DNA of 64,000 nucleotides from JAEUJZ01 sp964460115 (GTDB taxonomy: Bacteria; Myxococcota_A; Polyangia; Palsa-1104; JAEUJZ01): assembly GCA_964460115.1 (NCBI GenBank), contig CAYWPR010000006.1, positions 1 through 64,000 on the forward strand, read 5' to 3'. The notes under the pieces were generated by a model. That model did no database searches. It was not told where the DNA came from and was given only the letters and a program-made list of their open reading frames with translations. The translations under genes and the position numbers were made by a program. This document shows positions 25,457 through 33,671 of this stretch, in pieces. Within the stretch, counting starts at the first letter, position 1; each line of letters opens with the position of its first letter.

Positions 25457-26905
25457 ATGACGCAAGGGCAACCAGATTTTGATCTCATAGTTATCGGCGG
25501 AGGGCCTGGCGGGTCTACCTTGGCCAGTTTGGTCGCGATGCGCGGCCATAAGGTGCTACTCCTCGAAAAGGAACACTTTCCGCGCCATCAGATTGGCGAA
25601 TCATTGTTGCCCTCTACGGTTCACGGAATCTGCAAGACTTTGGGAGTCACCGAGGAGCTGGCGCAGGCCGGGTTTCCGCGCAAACACGGCGCTTCATTTC
25701 GCTGGGGCAAAAATCCCAATGTGTGGCGCTTCGACTTTGGCTCGCACCCGGTCTTGGCAGAAGCTGGCGCCTCCTACGCTTACCAGGTAGAACGCTCGCG
25801 TTTCGACAAAATCTTATTGGACAACAGCCGCCGCAAAGGAGTGGATGTACGCGAAGGCCATACAGTTGTGGAACTGCTGAAGGAAGGCGAGCGTTTCTCG
25901 GGCGTGCGATTCAAAGACGAAGCTGGAAACCTACGGACGGCGCGGGCTCGCTTTGTTGCTGATGCGTCGGGAAACCTAAGCCAGACCTGCCATATGGTGG
26001 GAGAGCGGCTTTATTCCAAATTCTTCCAAAACGTTGCCTTGTACTGCTATTACAAAGGCGGAAAACGCCTGCCGCCGCCCAATCAGGGAAATATCCTTTG
26101 CGCGGCATTTTCCGAGGGTTGGTTTTGGTATATTCCGCTTGGCCCCGAGCTGACGAGCGTCGGTGCGGTAATTGGCAAGGAACATGCCGGGCAGATCAAA
26201 CAGGGCCCCGAGCAAGCCATGATGGGACTCATTGACAAGTGTCCGCTTATCAAAGAGTTCATTGGCGATGCCGAGCGAATCACGACCGGGCAGTATGGGT
26301 CGTTTCGAATTCGCAAGGACTATTCCTATCTCAACTCGCGCTTTTGGGCTCCGGGATGCGTCCTTATTGGAGATGCCGCTTGCTTTATCGATCCGGTGTT
26401 CTCAAGCGGTGTGCACCTTTCGACGTACTCCGCGCTGCTCGCGGCTCGTTCGATCAATACATGTCTCGAACCAAACAATCAGTACACCGAAGAGCAGCTC
26501 TTTAACGAATTCGAGCAGCGTTATCGTGCCGAATACAGTATGTTTTACAAATTCTACCTCGTCTTTTATGACATGAATCACGACGAGTCTTCGTATTACT
26601 GGGCGGCGCGAAAGGTCACCGCGCAAAAGACTCCTGATGAAATGGCATTTGTCCGTTTGGTCTCGGGCGGATCGAGTTCTCCGCAGGAATTCTATACGCC
26701 CCTTATCGGCAGCGGCAAACAGACAGACGAGGCTTTGGTCTGGACTGATGATGCCACACGGACGCTGAATGAACCCGAAGCGCAGGGGCAAAACGGCTAT
26801 ATGGACAGTTTTGCCGGTCTGTTGCCAGCGACCCCCTCAAGTAGCGGCTTCGCAGCAACTGCGGACGGCCTCAAGTGGCAGCAGCCGGCGACGGCGGCAT
26901 CCTAA
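25457..26905 (+). CDS. FAD-dependent halogenase, CmlS/CndH-like
   Basis: The protein is 482 residues from the ATG at 25457 (GGAG about eight bases upstream; an earlier ATG at 25391 is less likely). The FAD site is GGGPGGS, followed by LLLEKEHFPRHQIGESLLP, as in the chondramide halogenase CndH and CmlS. The halogenase motif W-x-W-x-I-P appears as GWFWYIP. The C-terminal FAD motif IGDAACFIDPVFSSGVHL is intact. A Lys in FPRKHGASFRWG is at the position expected for the chloramine-forming lysine. The family chlorinates electron-rich carbons, mostly on carrier-bound or free aromatic or acyl substrates. A geranylgeranyl-reductase-type oxidoreductase is the alternative. It is divergent from the Rieske gene. 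Confidence 0.78.
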   Translation: MTQGQPDFDLIVIGGGPGGSTLASLVAMRGHKVLLLEKEHFPRHQIGESLLPSTVHGICKTLGVTEELAQAGFPRKHGASFRWGKNPNVWRFDFGSHPVLAEAGASYAYQVERSRFDKILLDNSRRKGVDVREGHTVVELLKEGERFSGVRFKDEAGNLRTARARFVADASGNLSQTCHMVGERLYSKFFQNVALYCYYKGGKRLPPPNQGNILCAAFSEGWFWYIPLGPELTSVGAVIGKEHAGQIKQGPEQAMMGLIDKCPLIKEFIGDAERITTGQYGSFRIRKDYSYLNSRFWAPGCVLIGDAACFIDPVFSSGVHLSTYSALLAARSINTCLEPNNQYTEEQLFNEFEQRYRAEYSMFYKFYLVFYDMNHDESSYYWAARKVTAQKTPDEMAFVRLVSGGSSSPQEFYTPLIGSGKQTDEALVWTDDATRTLNEPEAQGQNGYMDSFAGLLPATPSSSGFAATADGLKWQQPATAAS

Positions 26906-26922
26906 AATATCGTCGAATAATA

Positions 26923-26955
26923 CCCTGCACTTGGCCACAATCGGCAAGTGCAGGG
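26923..26955. terminator. Convergent hairpin between the halogenase and MFS genes
   Basis: CCCTGCACTTG and CAAGTGCAGGG form a perfect 11-bp stem with an 11-base loop in the 67-base gap between the convergent halogenase (+) and MFS transporter (-) genes. It likely serves as a bidirectional transcription terminator. Confidence 0.8.
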
Positions 26956-26972
26956 CGAACGATTTCCCCGCT

Positions 26973-28337
26973 TCAAGCCGCAGTTGAACGCGCCGTACGC
27001 ATCCGAACTCCCAAACGTAAAAAGACGAGAAGCGCTAGCAAGCCGGAAGCGCCGGCCGTGACACAGACGCCAGGTACGATGGCGCTGGGATCGGTTCCAA
27101 AAATCGGTGCAATCGCCGTTGGCAAAAGCGGCCCTAGGCCAAGGCCAAAAGTCGCCAGCAGCAGCGAAAAAAGGGCGGTGCCAATGCCTCGCGTTGCGCT
27201 CGACAGGCGATTTTGCAAAATCAGAATAGCGATGGTTTCAGCCCCGATCGTGGCGAAGCCACCCAGATTGAAGGCGCCAAAGAAAACCGCGCGATGCCGC
27301 GTCGTGAGGGCAACCGACACCCCGACAAGTAGCAGTGCAGCAAGCGCTCCGATCAAAGGCAGCGCCTCGGCGCGGCCACGAGCAATCAGCCGGTCGCCAA
27401 GCGCCCCAGCGCTAAACGTAGCCGCAATCGTTGCCACAAGCGCAAGACTGCCGATGAGAGTCCCTGCCTCGGCAGCCGGAAGCGCAAAGCGCCGCATCGC
27501 CATCGCCGGGCCCCAGGAATAAAGCGCGTAATCGGCCACGGAGATAAGCGCCGGCGCAAGATACAAAAGCGCCAGCACGCGCACATCGGCGCGCAATGCG
27601 TCGCGCACAGTGGAAAAGCGCGTCGAAACCGGAACCGTCTCAAAGCGGCCACGTGCGGGCTCGCGCAGAAAGGCGATGAAAAGCGCCAGCATCACGTTTG
27701 GCAGCGTCACTGAAAGGATGACGGCACGCCAGGGACTGAGCATTCCCAATAAGGGCCAGCTCCGCCAGGCTCCCGAGTTCGCCAGATCGAGCAGCGCCCC
27801 ACCCAGGATGTAGCCCGCGCTGCTGCCAAGCATCACGCCTGCGGTGCCAAGGCTCAGCGCCCGGCCACGGTAGTGTGCGGGCAATAAATCGCCAATCAGC
27901 GAATATCCAAGCGGAGTGATGGCGGCCTCGCCAAGCCCCACCACCACCCGCGCCGCCGCGAGCATGCCAAACGTCGGCGCCAGGGCACAGCCAATCGACC
28001 CGAGCGTCCATAGGATAAGTGCTCCGAGCAGAATTGGTTTGCGCGGCAGCACGTCGGCGGCGCGGCCGCAGGGCAGCGCAATGATGCTGGCAAGCGTCAT
28101 CGCCGGTCCGATTAGGATTCCGAACTGCGCATCGCTAAGCCCCAGATCGCGCTGCATGGGAACTACAAGTACGTTGAGCACGAAGCGATCGGTAAACGAG
28201 GCCATCGCGACGAGCGCCAACGCGACGACAAAACACCAGGCGTGCCAAAGCTCGGCACTTTTGAGGGTCAGGTTTGGCGCTGAAACGTGCTCGTGCGGCC
28301 GCCCGGACGCGTGGCAATCTGCAGCAGTGCTAGGCAT
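26973..28337 (-). CDS. MFS transporter, probable exporter
   Basis: From the ATG at 28337 the protein has 454 residues and about 12 transmembrane helices. MFS loop 2-3 motif is seen as GRAADVLPRKPIL and the motif GLGEAAITPLGYSLIGDLLP is close to helix 4. A longer reading up to 28517 would run into the divergent MbtH gene and is rejected. MFS proteins move small molecules, often outwards, against a proton gradient. Its place between the halogenase and MbtH suggests it exports the cluster product or confers self-resistance (inference). Confidence 0.85.
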   Translation of the reverse strand: MPSTAADCHASGRPHEHVSAPNLTLKSAELWHAWCFVVALALVAMASFTDRFVLNVLVVPMQRDLGLSDAQFGILIGPAMTLASIIALPCGRAADVLPRKPILLGALILWTLGSIGCALAPTFGMLAAARVVVGLGEAAITPLGYSLIGDLLPAHYRGRALSLGTAGVMLGSSAGYILGGALLDLANSGAWRSWPLLGMLSPWRAVILSVTLPNVMLALFIAFLREPARGRFETVPVSTRFSTVRDALRADVRVLALLYLAPALISVADYALYSWGPAMAMRRFALPAAEAGTLIGSLALVATIAATFSAGALGDRLIARGRAEALPLIGALAALLLVGVSVALTTRHRAVFFGAFNLGGFATIGAETIAILILQNRLSSATRGIGTALFSLLLATFGLGLGPLLPTAIAPIFGTDPSAIVPGVCVTAGASGLLALLVFLRLGVRMRTARSTAA

Positions 28338-28494
28338 GGTAAAAAAGGCCTCGCGAACAAAAGAAATAGGGAGCGTAATCTTACCAAGAAATCGTATACT
28401 TAGTCCAGCCAAACAGGACATTTGGAACACGAGGACGCCGCCACGGCGCTGCCAGAAACAGCCGGACAAAGACGAACCGGCGCAGGAGCACAGA

Positions 28495-28704
28495 ATGAGC
28501 CAAGATGACGAGGACATGATCTACAAAGTGGTCGTCAATGAGGAAGAGCAATACTCGATCTGGCCCGCGCAGCGCGAGATTCCTGCGGGCTGGAAAGAAG
28601 CCGGCAAACAGGGCAAAAAGGCCGAATGCCTGGCCTATATCGAAGAGGTCTGGACCGATATGAGGCCCCTGTCCATCCGCAAGAAAATGGAAGGCGGCTT
28701 GTAG
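28495..28704 (+). CDS. MbtH-like protein, NRPS adenylation-domain partner
   Basis: This 69-residue protein starts at ATG 28495 with GGAG eight bases before it. The MbtH signature is clear: YKVVVNEEEQYSIWP, IPAGWKEAGKQG, ECLAYIEEVWTDMRPLSIR. MbtH proteins bind adenylation domains and are often needed for their activity and solubility. Finding it beside three NRPS genes supports function of that assembly line. It is divergent from the MFS gene and convergent with the P-type ATPase. Confidence 0.95.
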   Translation: MSQDDEDMIYKVVVNEEEQYSIWPAQREIPAGWKEAGKQGKKAECLAYIEEVWTDMRPLSIRKKMEGGL

Positions 28705-28730
28705 AAAGGGCCCCCTTTTACTTCCCGTCC

Positions 28731-28753
28731 CTCCGCCGGCATTGCTGGCGGAG
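28731..28753. terminator. Convergent hairpin between MbtH and the P-type ATPase
   Basis: CTCCGCC and GGCGGAG form a 7-bp stem around a nine-base loop in the 57-base gap between the convergent genes, flanked by T-rich stretches. It is a probable bidirectional terminator and would close the long minus-strand NRPS transcript. Confidence 0.7.
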
Positions 28754-28761
28754 CTTTAGCT

Positions 28762-30960
28762 TTAGTTGACTTGGGTCGCTTCGGGCGTGGTGGAATCGGC
28801 AGCCAGCGACTTCGTCGCTTGTCGATATTTGAGAAGAGGACGAAGTGCATTGGCCATGCCCACCCACAGGCTGGCTTCATAGATTGCAGCGGCGCTGAAG
28901 ATTCCTAGGCCGAGAAAAAAGACTCCCGCCCAAATGCCCAGACCCGGAACGATGGCCAGCGCCAAGCTCGTCTTCAGATTGGCGTCCATCTCATCTGCCA
29001 ACTGAAACAAAAGCGGCAGTTGGCGCAGCGTCGAATCCATCAGCACAATCTGCGCCGTGTCGGTCGCCACGCCGGTCGCGCCGCTTAAAGATACCGAGAC
29101 GTTGGCTTTCTTCAAAGCAATCGAATCGTTGATGCCATCGCCTACAAAGCAGACTTTGCGCCCTGTCTGTTGCAAACGGTCGACAAGCTCGGCCTTGTTT
29201 TCCGGAAGCGTGTTGGCAAAGTAATTGGCGATTCCCAAAGACTCGGCCAGGCGACGCGTCGGTCCTTCCTGATCCCCAGAAATGATATAGATGTCGAGAT
29301 TGCGCTGCCGCAATTTCGCGATGATCGACTGAGCTTCCGGACGGACGGTCGGCTCGAGCTCGATAGCACCGACCACTTCATCGCCGATTGCCACCATGAC
29401 CACAGAGTGACCCAGTTCATCACTGTCGTCCTGCAGCGTCAGCGCTTCGGAAGGCAGTGTGATTCCCTCTAGCGTCATAAAACGTTCGCTGCCGACGCGG
29501 ATAAGCTTGCCGTCAATCTCTGCGCGCAGACCATAACCTACTTCATAGCGAATGCTGTCCATCGCTGGCAGCGAAACTTCGCAGTGCCGCGCATGGGCCA
29601 AAATGGCGTGCGCAATGGGATGCGATTGACGCTTTTCAATGGCTGCGGCATAACGCAGCACATCCGTGGGATCTTGCGCTGCAAAGGTCCAGACCTTGAC
29701 GACATGCGGCTCGTCCAAGGTCAGGGTTCCGGTCTTATCAAAGACAACCGTGTCGATGCTTGTTAGCGTCTCCAGCGATCGCCCATCTTTTATCAAAATG
29801 CTTTGGCGCGAGGAAACTTCCAGATAGGTCAGCAAGGCCATGGGGCCGCTGATTTGCAGGTTGAAGCCAAAAACTGTGCTGGTAATCGCTACCATTCCCG
29901 AGTAGCCGACTGTGAAAAGGGCCACTCCGGCGGCCGCTAGCGTGGGCGCCACCGATGCCTCGGCAATGCGATAGGCCTTGCTTGTAATCTCCATCTGACA
30001 ATTGGCGGTGTTTTCCAGCATCTCGCCAATCTTGGCGGCAACCGTTTGCTGGCCGGCCTTTTCCGCACGAACGGCGATCTGACCCGACAGCACAACAGTA
30101 GCGGCCAAAACTCCATCGCCAACGCCCTTTTCCGCAGGTTGCGACTCACCAGTCAGCATGCGCTGATCGATCGAAGCATTTCCCGAAACAATGACCCCAT
30201 CCACGGCAACCATCTGCCCGGCGCCAACTACCACAACATCGCCCGCGCGAAGCTCTGCAAAGGGAATTTCTACTTCGACGCCATTGACGAGGACCCAGAC
30301 TTTGCGCGGCTGTTCACCAAAAATACTGACCAGTCGTTTGTGCGAACGATGTTCGGTGACAACCGACAGCTTCATTCCCATGTGGATTAGGAAAAGAACC
30401 GAGCCACCTATTAGGAAGTAGCCGCCCACCCACATGGCCGTCACATTGACGGCACTTAGCAAAGGCAGCGTCAACTTGCGCTTCTGAACCACCGAATTAT
30501 AGGCGGCCTTATAGACATCCTTGGCCACGTACAATGCCAGCGGCACCGTGCTTACAAACTGAATCAGCGGATTCAGCGGCGAGGTGCAGAGGGCCACCGC
30601 AGTGATTCCGGCAGATACGCCAAGGTTGCGATTGAGCCGACGTTCATAAGGACTTAGCGGCTGCTCCGCTTGGTCAGCGTCCACTTCCTGAATTTGGGTA
30701 TGGCGCGTCGCACCAAACAGCGGATCGACGTTGTTTTGAATAAATCGGTGATACTCCTTTTCGAATTCCGCCAAAGAGGAAGTCGCCGAATCTCGCCATT
30801 TTTCCCAAGTCTTCTGCATCGAAGCAAGGGCCGAGGAATTCTTCGCGGCGCCGCCGCTTGCAACCTCGGGCTCCACCAAGTCTTCCTCGAGCGCGTCGTA
30901 TAGTACTTTTGCACCTCCAAATAGGGATGCACCTGCGACGATAAGTTCGAGTATTGGCAT
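28762..30960 (-). CDS. P1B-like P-type ATPase with altered metal motif
   Basis: This 732-residue protein has all catalytic P-type motifs: TGES, DKTGT (Asp408), the P1B hallmark SHPIA (His447-Pro448), SGD and GDGINDS. In the transmembrane helix that normally carries Cys-Pro-Cys before DKTGT the sequence is SGPM (Ser371-Met374), so both Cys are replaced by Gly and Met. There is no N-terminal heavy-metal (HMA) domain; instead about 100 residues start with a Gly-rich amphipathic helix and a charged linker. It is therefore a diverged P1B pump whose substrate is unclear, possibly a metal or organic cation. It ends the long minus-strand gene run of the cluster, so a role in supply or resistance is possible. 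Confidence 0.85.
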   Translation of the reverse strand: MPILELIVAGASLFGGAKVLYDALEEDLVEPEVASGGAAKNSSALASMQKTWEKWRDSATSSLAEFEKEYHRFIQNNVDPLFGATRHTQIQEVDADQAEQPLSPYERRLNRNLGVSAGITAVALCTSPLNPLIQFVSTVPLALYVAKDVYKAAYNSVVQKRKLTLPLLSAVNVTAMWVGGYFLIGGSVLFLIHMGMKLSVVTEHRSHKRLVSIFGEQPRKVWVLVNGVEVEIPFAELRAGDVVVVGAGQMVAVDGVIVSGNASIDQRMLTGESQPAEKGVGDGVLAATVVLSGQIAVRAEKAGQQTVAAKIGEMLENTANCQMEITSKAYRIAEASVAPTLAAAGVALFTVGYSGMVAITSTVFGFNLQISGPMALLTYLEVSSRQSILIKDGRSLETLTSIDTVVFDKTGTLTLDEPHVVKVWTFAAQDPTDVLRYAAAIEKRQSHPIAHAILAHARHCEVSLPAMDSIRYEVGYGLRAEIDGKLIRVGSERFMTLEGITLPSEALTLQDDSDELGHSVVMVAIGDEVVGAIELEPTVRPEAQSIIAKLRQRNLDIYIISGDQEGPTRRLAESLGIANYFANTLPENKAELVDRLQQTGRKVCFVGDGINDSIALKKANVSVSLSGATGVATDTAQIVLMDSTLRQLPLLFQLADEMDANLKTSLALAIVPGLGIWAGVFFLGLGIFSAAAIYEASLWVGMANALRPLLKYRQATKSLAADSTTPEATQVN

Positions 30961-30995
30961 GGCGGCCCCCTTTTAAAAGTTGCAAAAAGTCGAAT

Positions 30996-31850
30996 TTACT
31001 CGAGCTCGGGAGCTGGGCGGTCCCAGTATTCCGTATAAAGTTTTCGCGAGGGCTCTACTCGCAGACGTTTCTGTCCTTTTTCATAATGCAGCATGCAAAG
31101 ATGTAGATGCGTTACTCCATCTTTTCGCGCCATCTGTCGCAAGGCATCCACATCATCACTAGTTCCCATTTGCTTGCCATCCAGCCTGTCCATCACCGCA
31201 TCAAAAGTCATCGCGCAGGGATTGACGAGCACTGTGGACGAGCCGAGCAAACGCTGGCGTATCAAATCGAGCAGCAATGTCGGTGCTTCCTGATTGCCTG
31301 GCGCCGCGGTGACAATCTGGGCGCAGCCTCGATCGGTCAAATGTTCATCCAGACCAGCAAAGAGCTTGTCGAGAAAATCAAGGCCATAGGGCCCAGCGGC
31401 AGAGTGATAAAAGTAATCCATGCCGGGCGGCGTCGGCTCAAACGGCGGATTCGAAAGAATGTAATCAAACTGACGCCCCTGCACCGGTCGCCAGATTTCC
31501 GCCTGGCCATCTAGAACCGTGATCAAGTCCTCAACACCGTTGAGTACAAAGTTAAAGCCGGCGAAATTTTTGGCGCGCGGATTGATTTCCAGCGCCGTCA
31601 CCCGTTTGGCCCCGGCGCGAGCCGCGCCAATCGAGAGCACGCCGGATCCCAAACCAATCTCCAGCACTTCGCCGCCGCGAATCTTGTCATGCCGAATTTC
31701 ATCGAGAAAAAACTGCTGTTCGGCAAAAAGCGGAAAAACCTGATCAATGGCGCGATAGTCAAGTTTGTCCGTCAAGATCGGCCAGTTGTTGATAAGACTC
31801 ATACGCTTGCTCTGCAGAATCGTTCGCAGGGCAGATTGAATGGAATCCAT
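30996..31850 (-). CDS. Class I SAM methyltransferase with NPPF motif
   Basis: The 284-residue protein has a SAM-binding motif VLEIGLGSGVLSIGAA and the catalytic motif SNPPFEP, which is typical of N-methyltransferases acting on glutamine, adenine or guanine (HemK/PrmC and RsmC-like). In this setting it may N-methylate the product or a carrier-bound intermediate, but the target is unknown. Its start codon directly follows the stop codon of the carbamoyltransferase (TAGATG), so it is translationally coupled. It lies 35 bases ahead of the P-type ATPase. Confidence 0.8.
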   Translation of the reverse strand: MDSIQSALRTILQSKRMSLINNWPILTDKLDYRAIDQVFPLFAEQQFFLDEIRHDKIRGGEVLEIGLGSGVLSIGAARAGAKRVTALEINPRAKNFAGFNFVLNGVEDLITVLDGQAEIWRPVQGRQFDYILSNPPFEPTPPGMDYFYHSAAGPYGLDFLDKLFAGLDEHLTDRGCAQIVTAAPGNQEAPTLLLDLIRQRLLGSSTVLVNPCAMTFDAVMDRLDGKQMGTSDDVDALRQMARKDGVTHLHLCMLHYEKGQKRLRVEPSRKLYTEYWDRPAPELE

Positions 31851-33671
31851 CTACGTCTCCTGCATCTTCTGAAGCCCGCTGGCGCCAAGTCGCCCGCTGA
31901 CCTCTTCACGATGCATGTTGTCACGCAAATCGCTGCGTTCTAGGACATACTCTCCCAGAATCAGTACATCGATGCGCGTCTTGTTGAACGTATTGAGTGC
32001 GTCTTGCGGAGTACAGACGATTGGTTCGCTGTCGTTAAATGAAGTATTCAGCACCATGGGCACACCCGTAAGCTCGTAGAAATTGCTGATCAATTGATGA
32101 TACTTCGGATTTTGCGCTTTGGCCACGGTTTGCACTCTGGCGCTGCCATCGATGTGGACCACGGCGGGAATACGCTCGCGTTTTTCCTCATGCACCGGAC
32201 AGGCGTAGAGCATATAGCGATAGCTTTCAGAGCTCTTCCCAAGCTCGAACCAGTCGCTAGCCCGCTCTTCGAGTACGCTTGGCGCAAAGGGGCGGAAGAT
32301 TTCTCGATGTTTGACTTTGCGATTTAGTACTTCGCGCATATTTGGATCGCGCGGATCGGCAAGCAAAGAGCGATTTCCCAAAGCGCGCGGCCCCCATTCC
32401 ATACCGCCCTGAAACCAGCCCAACACTTTGCCGCTGGCAAGAAATGCCGCAGCTTCCTTGGCAACATCGGCCGACTTGCGAAACGGACGAGTCTGGGCCT
32501 TCAGCACGGTATGAATTTCTTCATCGCTGTAGCCGGGACCGGTGTAGGGATGGGGCATGACGCCAAGCGCCGGCCGAGACGGCGTTTGCGAAGTCTCGGG
32601 CGCAGACGATTGGCGATATTCGTGCTGGTTAAAGTAGTAATGCAGCGCCGCGCCTACCGCGGTGCCGGCGTCATTGGGCGAACTGGGAATGTAGATTCGC
32701 GCAAAGGGTCCTTGCTCTTTAATGATCCAGTTGCTTGTGCAATTGAGGGCTACGCCCCCGGCCATACACAGGGCATCGCAAGGATGCTGAAGGTGCATAT
32801 ACTTCGCCAGGGCCAGCAGAATCTCATTGGTTTCAAACTGCAGCGTGGCGGCCAGATCTCGGCCTTTCTGGCTGTGGCCGGGCGCATCATCTTCTCCGAT
32901 GGGCCCAAAGAATTCCTGCAAACCATTGCAGTTTGGCTGACGAAACTGCAGGACATCGTTGTCGACGTAAAGTTCGCCATTGCCGCTATAGCGCAGCAGT
33001 CGGCGAAATTGCTCCCTATAGGTATGCGGATTTCCGTAGCCGGCCAGGCCCATGACTTTGCACGCGTCATATTCCGAGAAGCCCAGAAACTTGCTGAACT
33101 TCTCCCACAAAAAGCCAATGGAATGGGGCATAGGAATGTGCTGCGTCCTATGAATACGCAAACCATCGCCATGAGCCAAAAGCGCGGTCGCATTTTCACC
33201 GATTCCATCGATCACCAGAATACAGGCCGAATCAAATCCCGCCGGATAGTATGTAGACGCGGCGTGCGCCAAGTGGTGCGGCACCCACAAAAAGCGCGAG
33301 CTTACATCCATTTGCAAAAGCTCTGACAGAACGCCCGGGACCTTGCGAATGCTCGCCTGAAAAGTTTCTTCTCCAACGGGATGCCCCCAATCGCCGGGCA
33401 GCGCATAGGGATCTGCTTGCCATCCCTGCCTACGCAGCTCCGGTTCAAATGAGAAACAGATGGCATCCAGATCGGCAGGCTTAAGATTGCCATGCCTAAG
33501 GCATGCGCGAATGGACTGGACCGGCAATTCGTGAGAATTATCGACCCGCGCCTCACTGCCGTGTTTGATGCGGTTGTACCGCTCTTCCTCTGCAGCAAAA
33601 TGCACTTCGCCATCCACGATCAAGGCCGCCGAGTTTTCGTGATAGACCGAATTAATACCAAGAATCTTCAT
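31851..33671 (-). CDS. NodU/CmcH-family O-carbamoyltransferase
   Basis: This 606-residue protein has the two-part architecture of TobZ/NodU. The N-terminal Kae1-like half starts ILGINSVYHENSAAL, has HHLAHAASTYYPAGF with the conserved metal His residues, and VIDGIGENAT. GGVALNCTSNW follows. The C-terminal YrdC-like half contains WFQGGMEWGPRALGNRSL and VPMVLNTSFNDSEPIV. The family carbamoylates hydroxyl groups from carbamoyl phosphate and ATP via a carbamoyl-adenylate. Its gene lies between the NRPS/PKS gene (4-base overlap) and the NPPF methyltransferase, so the final product probably carries a carbamate (inference). Confidence 0.93.
   Translation of the reverse strand: MKILGINSVYHENSAALIVDGEVHFAAEEERYNRIKHGSEARVDNSHELPVQSIRACLRHGNLKPADLDAICFSFEPELRRQGWQADPYALPGDWGHPVGEETFQASIRKVPGVLSELLQMDVSSRFLWVPHHLAHAASTYYPAGFDSACILVIDGIGENATALLAHGDGLRIHRTQHIPMPHSIGFLWEKFSKFLGFSEYDACKVMGLAGYGNPHTYREQFRRLLRYSGNGELYVDNDVLQFRQPNCNGLQEFFGPIGEDDAPGHSQKGRDLAATLQFETNEILLALAKYMHLQHPCDALCMAGGVALNCTSNWIIKEQGPFARIYIPSSPNDAGTAVGAALHYYFNQHEYRQSSAPETSQTPSRPALGVMPHPYTGPGYSDEEIHTVLKAQTRPFRKSADVAKEAAAFLASGKVLGWFQGGMEWGPRALGNRSLLADPRDPNMREVLNRKVKHREIFRPFAPSVLEERASDWFELGKSSESYRYMLYACPVHEEKRERIPAVVHIDGSARVQTVAKAQNPKYHQLISNFYELTGVPMVLNTSFNDSEPIVCTPQDALNTFNKTRIDVLILGEYVLERSDLRDNMHREEVSGRLGASGLQKMQET

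Noticed and set aside
25457..26905. Reading the halogenase as a geranylgeranyl-reductase-type oxidoreductase
   Set aside because: The W-x-W-x-I-P motif and the CndH/CmlS-like N-terminus favour a halogenase, though without an assay this is not certain.
32511..33326. Long plus-strand frame antisense to the carbamoyltransferase
   Set aside because: The minus-strand frame has all NodU/CmcH motifs; the antisense frame has none.
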